Source: Lachnospiraceae bacterium (GTDB lineage: Bacteria > Bacillota > Clostridia > Lachnospirales > Lachnospiraceae). Taken from it: a stretch of DNA of 64,000 nucleotides. The notes beneath the pieces were generated by a model. It saw only the letters and a list, made by a program, of their open reading frames with translations, did not search any database and was not told the DNA's origin. Positions within the stretch are counted from its first letter, which is position 1. Each line of letters starts with the position of its first letter. The position numbers and the translations under genes were made by a program. The DNA lies in NCBI GenBank assembly GCA_022766245.1, contig JALEPL010000007.1, positions 53,335 through 117,334 of the forward strand, read 5' to 3'. This document shows, in pieces, positions 1 through 8,590 of this stretch.

Positions 1-36
1 AGCAGCACCAGTTCCCTGACAGGGCTGATGGGATAA
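1..36 (+). CDS. C-terminal end of an upstream protein, probably FliD (partial)
   Basis: Frame 1 reads SSTSSLTGLMG followed by TAA at 34-36. It lies 30 bases before fliS. In flagellar clusters fliD usually directly precedes fliS, so this is most simply the end of the filament-cap gene. Eleven residues are too few to prove the family. Confidence 0.45.
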   Translation, partial: SSTSSLTGLMG

Positions 37-66
37 AAAGATATAGATGATCGTGGAGGAAACATT

Positions 67-456
67 ATGGCTATGAACAACGCCTATGCAAACTATCAGA
101 ATACCAGGATTATGACGGCATCTCCGGCAGAGCTGACCCTGATGCTCTATGAGGGTGCCATCAAGTTCTGCAATATTGCATTGATGGGTATTGAGGAAAA
201 GAATATCGAGAAAGCCCACAATAATATTGTAAAGGTAGAGCATATCATCGAGGAGTTTCAGGCGACGCTGAATCACAAATATCCGGTTGCAAAAGACTTC
301 GACAATGTTTATACTTATTTATTAGAAAGACTATTTGAGGCGAACATGAAGAAGGATCCGGAGATACTGGGTGAAGTGCTGGAGCATCTTCGCACCATGC
401 GGGATACCTGGAAAGAGGTCATGCGCCTCACCAATAATGGAACCAAGGTGTCCTAG
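67..456 (+). CDS. fliS: FliS, flagellin export chaperone
   Basis: This 129-residue protein has the usual FliS length. It shows the family pattern of an N-terminal Y-x-x-Y/ASPAELxLMLYEGAIKFC segment followed by helices ending in LRDTWKEVM-type sequence. FliS binds the C-terminal helix of unpolymerised flagellin in the cytoplasm and delivers it to the export gate. GTGGAGGAAAC just upstream is a good ribosome binding site. The next gene follows after 31 bases and the flagellin gene lies 0.7 kb downstream, so chaperone and client are neighbours. Confidence 0.95.
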   Translation: MAMNNAYANYQNTRIMTASPAELTLMLYEGAIKFCNIALMGIEEKNIEKAHNNIVKVEHIIEEFQATLNHKYPVAKDFDNVYTYLLERLFEANMKKDPEILGEVLEHLRTMRDTWKEVMRLTNNGTKVS

Positions 457-487
457 GATGAGGCAGTTATCATTGGTGGGAGAAGCT

Positions 488-967
488 ATGTCAGAGAAGG
501 ATTATGTAGCAGTATTAAAACAGAGCCTGGCAAAAAAGGTGGAGATTTTAGATACCATCTGTGCACTGAATGTGGAGCAGAAGCGGATGCTGGAGGATCC
601 GGAGCTTATGCCGGAGGAGCTGGAAGAGAACTTCCGGGCCAAGGGGGAGCTGGTGGATCAGCTGGTGGCACTGGACGATGGGTTCGAGCAGGTCTATGAC
701 CGGGTGAAGGAGGAACTTACCCATCACAAGGAGCGGTACGCATCAGACATCCTTCAGATGCAGAAGGATATCAGCCGCATTACGGAGCGGAGTGCAGATA
801 TCCGTGCCCAGGAGCAGCGGAATAAATCTCTGATGGAGCAGAAGTTTGCTACCGTAAAAAAGCAGGTGCGTGAGGTAAAGAACTCCCAACAGGCGGTGAA
901 TTCCTACTACAGGAACATGATGAAAATGAACTACGTGGACCCACAGTTCATGGATAACAAGAAGTAA
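488..967 (+). CDS. FlgN-like flagellar chaperone
   Basis: The 159-residue product is almost wholly helical and coiled-coil-like, rich in E, K and Q, as in the FlgN/FliT class of export chaperones that hold hook-associated or cap proteins. The reading frame is open further upstream, but ATG 488 is preceded by GGTGGGAG at a good distance, whereas upstream starts overlap fliS. Placement between fliS and fliC supports a flagellar export role. Whether its client is FlgK/FlgL or FliD cannot be told from sequence alone. Confidence 0.75.
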   Translation: MSEKDYVAVLKQSLAKKVEILDTICALNVEQKRMLEDPELMPEELEENFRAKGELVDQLVALDDGFEQVYDRVKEELTHHKERYASDILQMQKDISRITERSADIRAQEQRNKSLMEQKFATVKKQVREVKNSQQAVNSYYRNMMKMNYVDPQFMDNKK

Positions 968-999
968 ATAAGAAAATGTAAAAAATTTTCTTTTTACTA

Positions 1000-1026
1000 T
1001 AAAGTATCGGGGGGACTGTCCGATAT
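1000..1026 (+). promoter_or_regulatory. Sigma-28 (SigD/FliA) promoter of fliC
   Basis: TAAA at 1000-1003, then exactly 15 bases, then TCCGATAT at 1019-1026. The consensus is TAAA-N15-GCCGATAT, so this matches 11 of 12 positions with ideal spacing. It predicts a transcript start near 1033 and a leader of about 125 bases. Confidence 0.92.
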
Positions 1027-1119
1027 ATATTACAAGTAAAGAAACTTACTTAACAATCGTGAAAAAGCTGACAACGGAGCGTACGGCCGGAGAGAAGCAC
1101 TTCACACCATTAACAACCA

Positions 1120-1152
1120 GCCGCAGGGAAGCGGCGGTATATTCAAGGAGGA
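1120..1152 (+). promoter_or_regulatory. fliC leader hairpin and Shine-Dalgarno, possible CsrA site
   Basis: GCCGC (1120-1124) pairs with GCGGC (1131-1135), leaving the loop AGGGAA, which contains GGA. A second GGA lies in the ribosome binding site AAGGAGGA just before the start codon. One looped GGA plus one at the Shine-Dalgarno is the arrangement known for CsrA control of Bacillus subtilis hag. CsrA binding here is inference; no csrA or fliW gene is in the window. Confidence 0.45.
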
Positions 1153-1159
1153 ATGAATT

Positions 1160-1972
1160 ATGGTAGTACAGCACAATATGCAGGCAATGAACACAAACAG
1201 ACAGTTAGGTATCACAACCAGCGCTCAGGCAAAATCAACCGAGAAATTATCTTCCGGTTACAGAATCAACAGAGCAGCTGATGATGCAGCAGGACTTTCC
1301 ATTTCCGAGAAAATGAGAAGCCAGATTCGTGGACTGAACAAGGCATCTTCTAACGCACAGGACGGCGTATCTGCTATCCAGACTGCTGAGGGTGCATTGA
1401 ACGAGACACACTCTATCCTGCAGCGTATGAATGAGCTGGCAACACAGGCAGCAAACGATACCAACACATCTATTGACAGAGGCGCAATCAGAAGTGAGAT
1501 TGATCAGTTAGTATCTGAAATTGATCGTATCCAGTCCACGACTCAGTTCAACACCATGAACTTGTTGGATGGTAATTTCACAGGAAAGAAGCTTCAGGTT
1601 GGTGCGTTAGAGGGACAGTCAATCACTATTTCCATTGGAAATATGAATGCAACATCTCTTAGTGTAAATAGTCTTTCTGTTAGCTCCAATGCTAAGGCTG
1701 GAAGCGCTATGACAAAGATCCAGTCAGCTATTGACAAGGTTTCCACTCAGAGATCTGCTCTTGGTGCTGTTCAGAATCGTCTGGAGCACACCATTGCAAA
1801 CCTGGATACTACATCTGAGAACACACAGGCAGCTGAGTCTCGTATCCGTGATACAGATATGGCTTCCGAGATGGTTACCTACAGCAAGAACAACATTCTG
1901 GCTCAGGCCGGACAGTCCATGTTGGCTCAGGCAAACCAGTCTACTCAGGGTGCATTGTCCTTATTGCAGTAA
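1160..1972 (+). CDS. fliC: Flagellin (short type)
   Basis: The 270-residue flagellin has conserved D0/D1 ends: an N-terminus starting MVVQHNMQAMNTNRQL with SSGYRINRAADDAAGLSIS, and a C-terminus ending in MLAQANQSTQGALSLLQ. The central variable region is only about 50 residues, so the outer D2/D3 domains are essentially missing. The segment LQRMNELATQAAND matches the conserved D1 helix recognised by TLR5 in other flagellins. Serine and threonine in residues 160-190 are candidate O-glycosylation sites for the island downstream (inference). The gene is monocistronic, with a sigma-28 promoter and a strong terminator. Confidence 0.97.
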   Translation: MVVQHNMQAMNTNRQLGITTSAQAKSTEKLSSGYRINRAADDAAGLSISEKMRSQIRGLNKASSNAQDGVSAIQTAEGALNETHSILQRMNELATQAANDTNTSIDRGAIRSEIDQLVSEIDRIQSTTQFNTMNLLDGNFTGKKLQVGALEGQSITISIGNMNATSLSVNSLSVSSNAKAGSAMTKIQSAIDKVSTQRSALGAVQNRLEHTIANLDTTSENTQAAESRIRDTDMASEMVTYSKNNILAQAGQSMLAQANQSTQGALSLLQ

Positions 1973-1985
1973 GCATAAGACTACG

Positions 1986-2025
1986 AAAACAAATAAAGCC
2001 GGCGTTTGCCGGCTTTATTTGTTTT
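1986..2025 (+). terminator. Terminator of fliC
   Basis: A perfect 18-base-pair stem (1986-2003 with 2008-2025) closes on a GTTT loop; its right arm ends in TTTATTTGTTTT. It cuts fliC off from the glycosylation genes. Confidence 0.95.
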
Positions 2026-2063
2026 AAGCGTTAAGTAAGAAAAGAGGATAGGAGGATTTTCGA

Positions 2064-2366
2064 ATGAGTATAGAAGAAATCATAACGATTTCAGAGGCTA
2101 TGTATCAGAATCGGGAGCAGGAAACGTTTGAGTGGATGAGAAAAAATCTGGGACAACTAAAGGATGAACTGCTTCGGATTGCATCCGATACAGAGCAGTT
2201 TCCGGAAATTCCCACGAAGGAGATTCAACAGCTGGTAGTAGTGATTCTACAAAGACTCATTTCTGCTTATCAAAGACAGCAGATGCTGGAACTGGCGGAC
2301 TGCATGCGCTATGAGGTGATGCAGATAATAGAACTGGATCGGGAGATGAAGAATGGAAATCTATGA
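2064..2366 (+). CDS. Small helical protein of unknown function before maf
   Basis: This 100-residue acidic protein is predicted mostly helical and I do not recognise its family. It has a good ribosome binding site (GGAGGATTTTCGA-ATG) and overlaps the start of the Maf-type transferase by 14 bases, so the two are probably translationally coupled. A similar-sized helical protein at 9667 also directly precedes a glycosyltransferase gene. That suggests an accessory or chaperone-like role in flagellin glycosylation, but this is inference from position only. Confidence 0.7.
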   Translation: MSIEEIITISEAMYQNREQETFEWMRKNLGQLKDELLRIASDTEQFPEIPTKEIQQLVVVILQRLISAYQRQQMLELADCMRYEVMQIIELDREMKNGNL

Positions 2367-4182
2367 GAAGAATTTGGCGGCGCTAAAAAAAGGACAGCCA
2401 CAGATTAACCTTGATGAAGGAAATGAGAGAGAAGCAGGAGTAGATGATTATACTTTTCGGATAGAACTGGCGATGAATGATCAGAGGTATCCGGTGGTAG
2501 AGACATCGCAGGGTGTGTGGCAGCTAAATGGCCGTTATAATCCGGAACAGGCAGCACTGGTCTATGCCAATCGATACCAGAAACTTCAATCTTATGAAAG
2601 TATAGTGGTATTTGGGCTTTCTGATGGACGGGCACTGCGTCAAATGCTTTCTTATGGCGATGAGACAAATTTTTGGATTGTGTATGAGCCTAGCAGAGAG
2701 TGGTTCTATTTGGCAATAAAAGAGTTCGATTTGTCAGATATATTTTTTCACGAACAGGTATACTTAGTGGTAGAATCCGGAGAAGATTTAAAGAATATTC
2801 TGAAAAACAGTATTAATTATAATAATCGTTTTTTGATACAACATTGTATTTTGCCTGGATATGATGTGTTATATCACGAAAAATGTCAGAAAATGATTAA
2901 CGAGATGGTAATGCAGGTGGAGTACAGCCAGATTATAAAAAATACAGTGAAAGAGTTTCATCGTGAATTTGCCCGTGCAGGAATTCAATGTATGGAGGAT
3001 GCCCTGTATCAGAGTAATATTTACCAGATGCGAGAGTATTTTCAGAAAAAGGATATCTGTGATGTGCCGGTAATTATTGTGGCGGCAGGACCATCTTTAA
3101 ACAAAAATATAGAAATATTAAAGCGGGCAAAAGGAAAGGCGTTTCTTATGGTGGTGGATGCGGCTCTTCGAGCTATGAGTGCGCATGAAATCACTCCGGA
3201 TTTAGCATTGTCTGTGGATGCCAGGGTGAGAGATGACTTTTTTGCTGATGTGGACATTCAGGGGATACCATTCTATTTTTCCTGTTCCTCAAAACAGCAA
3301 CTGATCAGTAGTCATAAGGGAAGACATTTTTATGATTTGGCACCAAATGACTTGTTTGACTCTTTGGCAAAAGAAGTGTCAGACAATGAATTTGTCTCAT
3401 TGGGAAGTGGAGGCTCTGTGTCTACGGTGGCTTTTTCGTTAGCGCTGTATTTAGGGTTTCGGACCATTGTTTTTGTCGGGCAGGATCTGGCCTTTACAGG
3501 AGGTCAAAGTTATAACAAAAGTCTGGTAAAGGATGAACAGTCAAACCAGCGGTATATCGATAGTCGTGTTCGGGTGTGGGCGGAAGATTATGAAGGAAAT
3601 CCTGTTGAGACGGATTATCAGATGAATATGTATCGACTATGGTTGGAAAAGGAAATTGCAGATCTGCCGCAGGAGTATCGTATCATTGATGCTACAGAGG
3701 GAGGTGCAAGAATCTCCGGAACAAAAATTCTTTCTTTGAAGGATACCATTGATAATTACTGTGAAAGAGATGTAGATTTTGCCAAGTTACTGCAGGAAGT
3801 GCCTCTTGCCTACGACGAAGAACAGAGACGGCATATTTGGGAAAATATTCGCAAGGAGCCACAGCGACTGCGGGAAATAGCATCAGTGGTAGAAAAAGGT
3901 ATGGAATCTGCCAGAGAGTTATCGCAGGCCAATGTAAGACAGGATGGGAAAGCACAAAAGAGACTTTTGGAAGAATTGAAAGAGATTAATGAAAAAATTC
4001 TCTCTGAACCAATACAGGATTTATTGTTATATTATAATAGCCAGGCGGAATATGGAGTGGGGGAGGACATTTTTACCGGGGATTTTACGGTACCACAACT
4101 CTGTGAGAAGTTTCTCCAATGGTATGAAGCCTGCAAACCGGCGTTAATGGCCATAGCGGATGATATTGAGCAGGCATTATAA
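2353..4182 (+). CDS. Motility-associated factor (Maf) glycosyltransferase, DUF115
   Basis: The 609-residue protein has the Maf/MptE-like core in its middle: VIIVAAGPSLNKNIE (about 235-250), DAALRAM, TPDLALSVDAR, SLGSGGSVST and VFVGQDLAFTGG. In Campylobacter, Aeromonas and Clostridium, Maf proteins transfer CMP-activated nonulosonic acids (pseudaminic or legionaminic type) to Ser/Thr of flagellin in the cytoplasm before export. The nonulosonic-acid operon 3 kb downstream and fliC 0.4 kb upstream fit that job. Its stop overlaps the end of the convergent CgeB-like gene by 6 bases, leaving no room for a terminator. Confidence 0.93.
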   Translation: MEIYEKNLAALKKGQPQINLDEGNEREAGVDDYTFRIELAMNDQRYPVVETSQGVWQLNGRYNPEQAALVYANRYQKLQSYESIVVFGLSDGRALRQMLSYGDETNFWIVYEPSREWFYLAIKEFDLSDIFFHEQVYLVVESGEDLKNILKNSINYNNRFLIQHCILPGYDVLYHEKCQKMINEMVMQVEYSQIIKNTVKEFHREFARAGIQCMEDALYQSNIYQMREYFQKKDICDVPVIIVAAGPSLNKNIEILKRAKGKAFLMVVDAALRAMSAHEITPDLALSVDARVRDDFFADVDIQGIPFYFSCSSKQQLISSHKGRHFYDLAPNDLFDSLAKEVSDNEFVSLGSGGSVSTVAFSLALYLGFRTIVFVGQDLAFTGGQSYNKSLVKDEQSNQRYIDSRVRVWAEDYEGNPVETDYQMNMYRLWLEKEIADLPQEYRIIDATEGGARISGTKILSLKDTIDNYCERDVDFAKLLQEVPLAYDEEQRRHIWENIRKEPQRLREIASVVEKGMESARELSQANVRQDGKAQKRLLEELKEINEKILSEPIQDLLLYYNSQAEYGVGEDIFTGDFTVPQLCEKFLQWYEACKPALMAIADDIEQAL

Positions 4183-5337
4183 AGTGTTTAAAATGGTTTG
4201 TACACGATGCTTAAATGTATGAGCGTCCTGAATTTTGCCAAGTCCATTGGCTGCAATTTGGGCACGCTCTTTTTCGTGGGAGAGGTAGTAGTCACATAGC
4301 TGTACAGCTTCCTCCACTGAGCCGTACCAGACAAAGTCCGCCCCTGGGGTGAAGTAATCCGGGAAGTCTGCCTGATAATTGGATAGCAGGAATCCACCGC
4401 TGCCCATAATGTCAAATGCACGCAAAGGAATACCACTTTGTATGCTGCGAAGAGAGATGTTTAGATTAATGCGGGAGTGATGGAATACCAGAGGCATTTG
4501 CGCATAGTAATCCACAGTACCCATATTTTGGATTTTAGGTAACTGAGGAGTCGCATTTTGCGTGAAAAGTTTCACTGGATGGTGTTCGGACAGTGTTTGC
4601 AGGATTTTTGTGCGATCCAGTTCCGCCAGCTTTCTTGCTAGAAAATAGTTGGCATAGACGTAGGCAGGACTCTCAATCCCATCTGTGTTGGGTGTGTAGG
4701 GAGTGGACTGCTGCAAATCGGAGAGAATATTCGACGTCAACATTTTCTCTAAGAAGAACTCACCGTAAATGAGCTGTTGAGAATCTAAAAGAGCCTCCAA
4801 ATAACCCTTGGTATAAGAAGATACATTGTGAACCAACCGTTCATAGAGGTGGTGATCCTCATTATATAGAGATCCCACAAAGGATATTTCAGACTGATAG
4901 CGATCCAAATCGGTAGTTGAATCTGCAAGAGAAGTCAAACGGTCTGGGTTGGTGGCTAGCGGAAGATAGTAAACGGTGGATATTCCTCCGTTATGAAGTT
5001 CCTGATAGATTGTCTTGTCAAAAAGAAAAATATAGTTGCCCGGATATGTGATGGTGTAGGAATAAAGTGCCACCAAAGGACTATCATACACATAAGACAC
5101 ATATTTGAGATTATGTTTGCTGCAACAGCGTGATAATATTGGAAAATAGTTAAAGGAGAATACAAAGTCATACTTTTTTTGAGAAACGGCATCGTCAAAT
5201 GCAGACTCATAGTCAGGATTTTCACGTTGGTTATAGCCTTCGTGGAAAAATAAATCAACGTGTATATCATAGGATGTAAAAGCATCGACCATGTCCAGTT
5301 TGGCAAAGGCAGGAGAATCTAAAAGCAGAATATCCAT
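4177..5337 (-). CDS. CgeB-like glycosyltransferase, paralogue 1 (DUF3880 + Glyco_trans_1_2)
   Basis: This is a 386-residue GT-B-type protein. The N-terminal half has FVFSFNYFPILS and VYDSPLVALYS, typical of DUF3880. The C-terminal half has INLNISLRSIQSGIPLRAFD and GSGGFLLSNYQ, followed by a segment of the type found in glycosyl transferase group 1 C-terminal domains. CgeB of B. subtilis belongs to the same family and acts in spore-surface glycosylation. Two paralogues lie at 10032 and 13786. It faces the Maf gene and is divergent from the gene at 5516. Confidence 0.85.
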   Translation of the reverse strand: MDILLLDSPAFAKLDMVDAFTSYDIHVDLFFHEGYNQRENPDYESAFDDAVSQKKYDFVFSFNYFPILSRCCSKHNLKYVSYVYDSPLVALYSYTITYPGNYIFLFDKTIYQELHNGGISTVYYLPLATNPDRLTSLADSTTDLDRYQSEISFVGSLYNEDHHLYERLVHNVSSYTKGYLEALLDSQQLIYGEFFLEKMLTSNILSDLQQSTPYTPNTDGIESPAYVYANYFLARKLAELDRTKILQTLSEHHPVKLFTQNATPQLPKIQNMGTVDYYAQMPLVFHHSRINLNISLRSIQSGIPLRAFDIMGSGGFLLSNYQADFPDYFTPGADFVWYGSVEEAVQLCDYYLSHEKERAQIAANGLGKIQDAHTFKHRVQTILNTL

Positions 5338-5515
5338 AGGAATTTACCTCTTTCTCTTTAATACTAGGAATTATACTGACAATGTTATTATATATAAAAT
5401 ACAGTGAAAAACAAATAAAAAGAGTTGGATTATGTTGTGATTGCACATAAAGTGGGATAAAATAAGTATAGGTTTTAGGGAATGGAAGAGAAGAGAGGAA
5501 GTTTAGAGGGATAAA
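5338..5515. promoter_or_regulatory. AT-rich divergent promoter region
   Basis: These 178 bases separate two divergent island genes and are very AT-rich. Candidate boxes exist on both strands, for example TTGTCA followed by an AT-rich -10-like stretch reading left, but none has both good boxes and 17-base spacing. It most likely holds both promoters; exact elements cannot be assigned. Confidence 0.4.
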
Positions 5516-6868
5516 ATGGAAAAAAAGATTAGTGTAATCATTACTATGCATAATCAAAAGGAACTGCTAGAGACGAATTTAAGGTGGTTGAACGCAACAA
5601 ATGGTAAGTGTAGATTCATCCTTGTAGATAATGGGTCGGAGGATGGAACAGGAGAGCTGTTGTCCACATCAGGCTACGATTATATTTTGTTTGATGAAGG
5701 GAGACAAGGGTACGGGACAGTTTGGAATGCAGTTATTGATAATTTCGAGTTGGATGACACGATTGTGTTTATGAATATTCGTTACATAGTGGGAAGAAAT
5801 ACTTTGACAAAGCTAGCTGATGCAGTGCATCATAATATGAAAACTGGAATTGTAGGGCCTAGAATAAATGGCGTGGCGGGAAGTCAGTATTTGAGTGTTG
5901 ATAATGTGGAAAAAATGCTGGCATTGGAGATTGACAATGAGAAAAGTACCATAAAGAGTACATACGAAACCGTGGTAAATGTTTGGGCCGGAATATGGGC
6001 AATTTCAAAGGAGCGGTTACTGGAAAATGGGCGTTTTAATGATAAATTAATGACCGCGGAATATGTAGTAACAGATTATGAGTTCCGTTTATTACAAAAC
6101 GGATATCCGGCAATTGTGTGCATTGATGCATTGGCTTTTGATACGGAGGTTGAATCCCAGGATAAAAACATGTATGAGGCGGATATTATCAATGATAGAA
6201 AAGTTTTAAAAGATACATGGAATATGAACTATTTTAATTGTGTGCCAAATGGGAATTTAGTAGCACTAATTAGTGAGGAGAGCGAGACATCGTTTTCTGT
6301 CTTAGAAATAGGATGCGATTTAGGCGCTAATTTGCTGAATATACAGAACAAATTTCCCAATAGTAAAGTGCAGGGGGTTGAAATTAATCCGGCAGCGGTA
6401 TCCATTGCAAAGTGTTTGCTGGACGTAGAGGAAGGAAATATTGAGGAGGAAAATCTTTCTTTTCATGAGAAATTTGACTATATTATTTTCGGGGATGTTT
6501 TGGAGCATCTGCATAATCCTCAGAAAACCATACGCTATTGCAAGCAGAAATTGTTAAAGGAAAATGGGCATATCATAGCCAGTATACCGAATGTTATGCA
6601 CATTTCCGTCATGCAGCAGTTATTGAATGGACGATTTGAATATACAGATATGGGTTTGTTGGATAGGACTCATATCCATTTGTTTACATACTATGAGATA
6701 ATATTGATGTTTCAGCAGGAAGATTATTCCATTGAAGGGATATATGGGACGAAGAGAAATCTTACGGAAGAACAGGAGCAGTTAAAGAGTAAATTGATGG
6801 AATTATCAGAGAATGTAGAAATGCATATGTACGATACTTATCAGTATGTAGTAAAGGCTCGGAGTTGA
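5516..6868 (+). CDS. Bifunctional GT2 glycosyltransferase-SAM methyltransferase
   Basis: Residues 1 to about 235 form a GT2 (GT-A) domain: ISVIITMHNQKELLETNLRWL, ILVDNGSEDGT, and the usual later GT2 segments. Residues about 255-450 form a class I methyltransferase: VLEIGCDLGANLL (SAM loop), VEINPAAVSIAK, FDYIIFGDVLEHL and HIIASIPNV. The fusion suggests that one protein adds a sugar and O- or N-methylates it, or methylates the lipid- or protein-bound glycan. It ends in TGA and is followed by the sigma-28-like promoter of the next operon. Target sugar is unknown. Confidence 0.88.
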   Translation: MEKKISVIITMHNQKELLETNLRWLNATNGKCRFILVDNGSEDGTGELLSTSGYDYILFDEGRQGYGTVWNAVIDNFELDDTIVFMNIRYIVGRNTLTKLADAVHHNMKTGIVGPRINGVAGSQYLSVDNVEKMLALEIDNEKSTIKSTYETVVNVWAGIWAISKERLLENGRFNDKLMTAEYVVTDYEFRLLQNGYPAIVCIDALAFDTEVESQDKNMYEADIINDRKVLKDTWNMNYFNCVPNGNLVALISEESETSFSVLEIGCDLGANLLNIQNKFPNSKVQGVEINPAAVSIAKCLLDVEEGNIEEENLSFHEKFDYIIFGDVLEHLHNPQKTIRYCKQKLLKENGHIIASIPNVMHISVMQQLLNGRFEYTDMGLLDRTHIHLFTYYEIILMFQQEDYSIEGIYGTKRNLTEEQEQLKSKLMELSENVEMHMYDTYQYVVKARS

Positions 6869-6917
6869 ATCTAGAAGTAGGATGGTGAATAAGAATCAAA
6901 AAATGTAGTTAATTACT

Positions 6918-6944
6918 TACAGAAAATAGCACGTTTGTCGATAT
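6918..6944 (+). promoter_or_regulatory. Sigma-28-like promoter of the nonulosonic-acid operon
   Basis: TACA at 6918-6921, 15 bases, then GTCGATAT at 6937-6944; each box differs from TAAA/GCCGATAT at one base and spacing is ideal. It sits 33 bases before ATG 6978. Confidence 0.72.
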
Positions 6945-6977
6945 AGTATACAAATATTAGGTAAGGCGGGGAAGCAG

Positions 6978-8576
6978 ATGAAGATACTGGCGGTGATACC
7001 TGCCCGGGCAGGGTCCAAAGGAATTCCAAATAAAAATATACGACTGGTGAATAATCACCCATTGATTTACTATGCGATTCGCAATGCAAAGGAATCTAAG
7101 TGGATTACAGATATTGTGGTGTCTACGGATTCTCCGGAGATTGAAATTATTGCAAAGCAGATGGGAGTTGCGGTAAAACATCGGTCAGCGGAGCTTTCCG
7201 GGGACGCAGTGACATTGGATGCGGTGATCTATGATGCGGCAAAGGACTATCAGGCTGATTATGTGATTTCCATGCAGCCCACATCCCCCACATTGCAAGT
7301 GGAGACTTTGGATCGGGCTATTGAGTATGCCATGGAAAAGGGAACAGACACTTTAATTTCAGTGGTAAATGATCCTCATTTGGCATGGATAGAGGAGAAT
7401 GGGGAGAAGAAAGCTGCCTATAGAGCTCGTTTGAATCGCCAATATCTGCCCCCTTATTATTTGGAGACAGGAGCTTTCTTTATCTCTAAGGGAAGCGTGG
7501 TAAAGCCGGAGAGCCGGTTCGGCAGCTACTGTGATGTGTTCGAAATATCCCATGAGGAGGCAGTGGATATTGACACCTTTGAGGACTTGCGCCTGGCAGA
7601 GAATATTTTGGGAAAGCAGCAGGTGGCAATCTATGTAAACGGCAATAATCAGAGAGGTATGGGACATATTTACCGGGCGCTGGAGCTGGCGGACGAATTC
7701 TATAGTAAACCGGATATTTATTATGATGTAAACCAGACAGATGTGCAAAACTTTGGGAAAACCACCCACACACTGATTCCGGTGGACGGAATTGGAGAAT
7801 TATTGGAAGAACTGAAGAAAAAGTCATATCGTTTGTTTATCAATGATATTTTATCTACTTCCGTGGATTATATGATTGCACTGAAAAAGGCACTGCCGGA
7901 AACAAAGATTGTCAACTTTGAGGATGACGGGGAAGGAGCATATAAAGCAGATTTAGTGGTGAATGCACTTCTTCCAGCTTCGAATATGCCAAATGTGAAA
8001 GCGGGAGAGGCATATTATATCTCGTCCAAATTATTTATGTTTTATGAGCCAATCCAAATCAGGGAAAAGGTTCGGCGAGTTTTCATTTCCTTTGGCGGGG
8101 CAGATCCTCGGAACTACTCTGATCGTCTGCTTGTCATGGCTGCCCAGGAAAAGTATCGGGATATGGAGTTCTGTGTAGTGTTGGGGCGGGCAAAAGAAAA
8201 TGTGGAAGAACTGATGAGTTATAATCAGTATGAAAATATACAGGTATATTATGATGTGAGCAATATGCCGGAACTGATGGCATCCTGTGATGTGGGTATT
8301 ACTTCCAGAGGGAGAACCGGATACGAGCTGGCTATGCTGGGAATTCCTACCATTGCAATGGCACAGAATGAGCGGGAAGAGACCCACGGATTCATCTGCA
8401 GTGACAATGGATTCGCTTATTTGGGAATGAATCCTGCAGATGAGACCATAGAGGCTACACTGGATATGTATATTCACATGCGTAAAGAAGAACGAACCAG
8501 ATATCAGAGTCTTTTGCTTTCCCATAACCTGAGAGAAGGAAGACGCAACGTGATGACACTGTTACAAAGTCTATAG
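6978..8576 (+). CDS. Fused CMP-nonulosonate cytidylyltransferase / PseG-like hydrolase
   Basis: This 532-residue protein has two domains. Residues 1 to about 215 are a NeuA/PseF/LegF-type cytidylyltransferase, with IPARAGSKGIPNKNI (nucleotide-binding signature), STDSPEI and MQPTSPT. Residues about 217-532 are PseG-like: GNNQRGMGHIYRALELADE (the GxGHxxR motif), ISFGGADPRN, and SRGRTGYELAMLGIPTIAMA. PseG removes UDP from the 2,4-diacetamido-sugar before the NeuB-type condensation, and PseF activates the product with CTP. One polypeptide would thus do steps before and after the synthase. It is followed by that synthase 14 bases later. Pseudaminic versus legionaminic product cannot be decided. 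Confidence 0.9.
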   Translation: MKILAVIPARAGSKGIPNKNIRLVNNHPLIYYAIRNAKESKWITDIVVSTDSPEIEIIAKQMGVAVKHRSAELSGDAVTLDAVIYDAAKDYQADYVISMQPTSPTLQVETLDRAIEYAMEKGTDTLISVVNDPHLAWIEENGEKKAAYRARLNRQYLPPYYLETGAFFISKGSVVKPESRFGSYCDVFEISHEEAVDIDTFEDLRLAENILGKQQVAIYVNGNNQRGMGHIYRALELADEFYSKPDIYYDVNQTDVQNFGKTTHTLIPVDGIGELLEELKKKSYRLFINDILSTSVDYMIALKKALPETKIVNFEDDGEGAYKADLVVNALLPASNMPNVKAGEAYYISSKLFMFYEPIQIREKVRRVFISFGGADPRNYSDRLLVMAAQEKYRDMEFCVVLGRAKENVEELMSYNQYENIQVYYDVSNMPELMASCDVGITSRGRTGYELAMLGIPTIAMAQNEREETHGFICSDNGFAYLGMNPADETIEATLDMYIHMRKEERTRYQSLLLSHNLREGRRNVMTLLQSL

Positions 8577-8590
8577 AAAAGGAGTTATGG

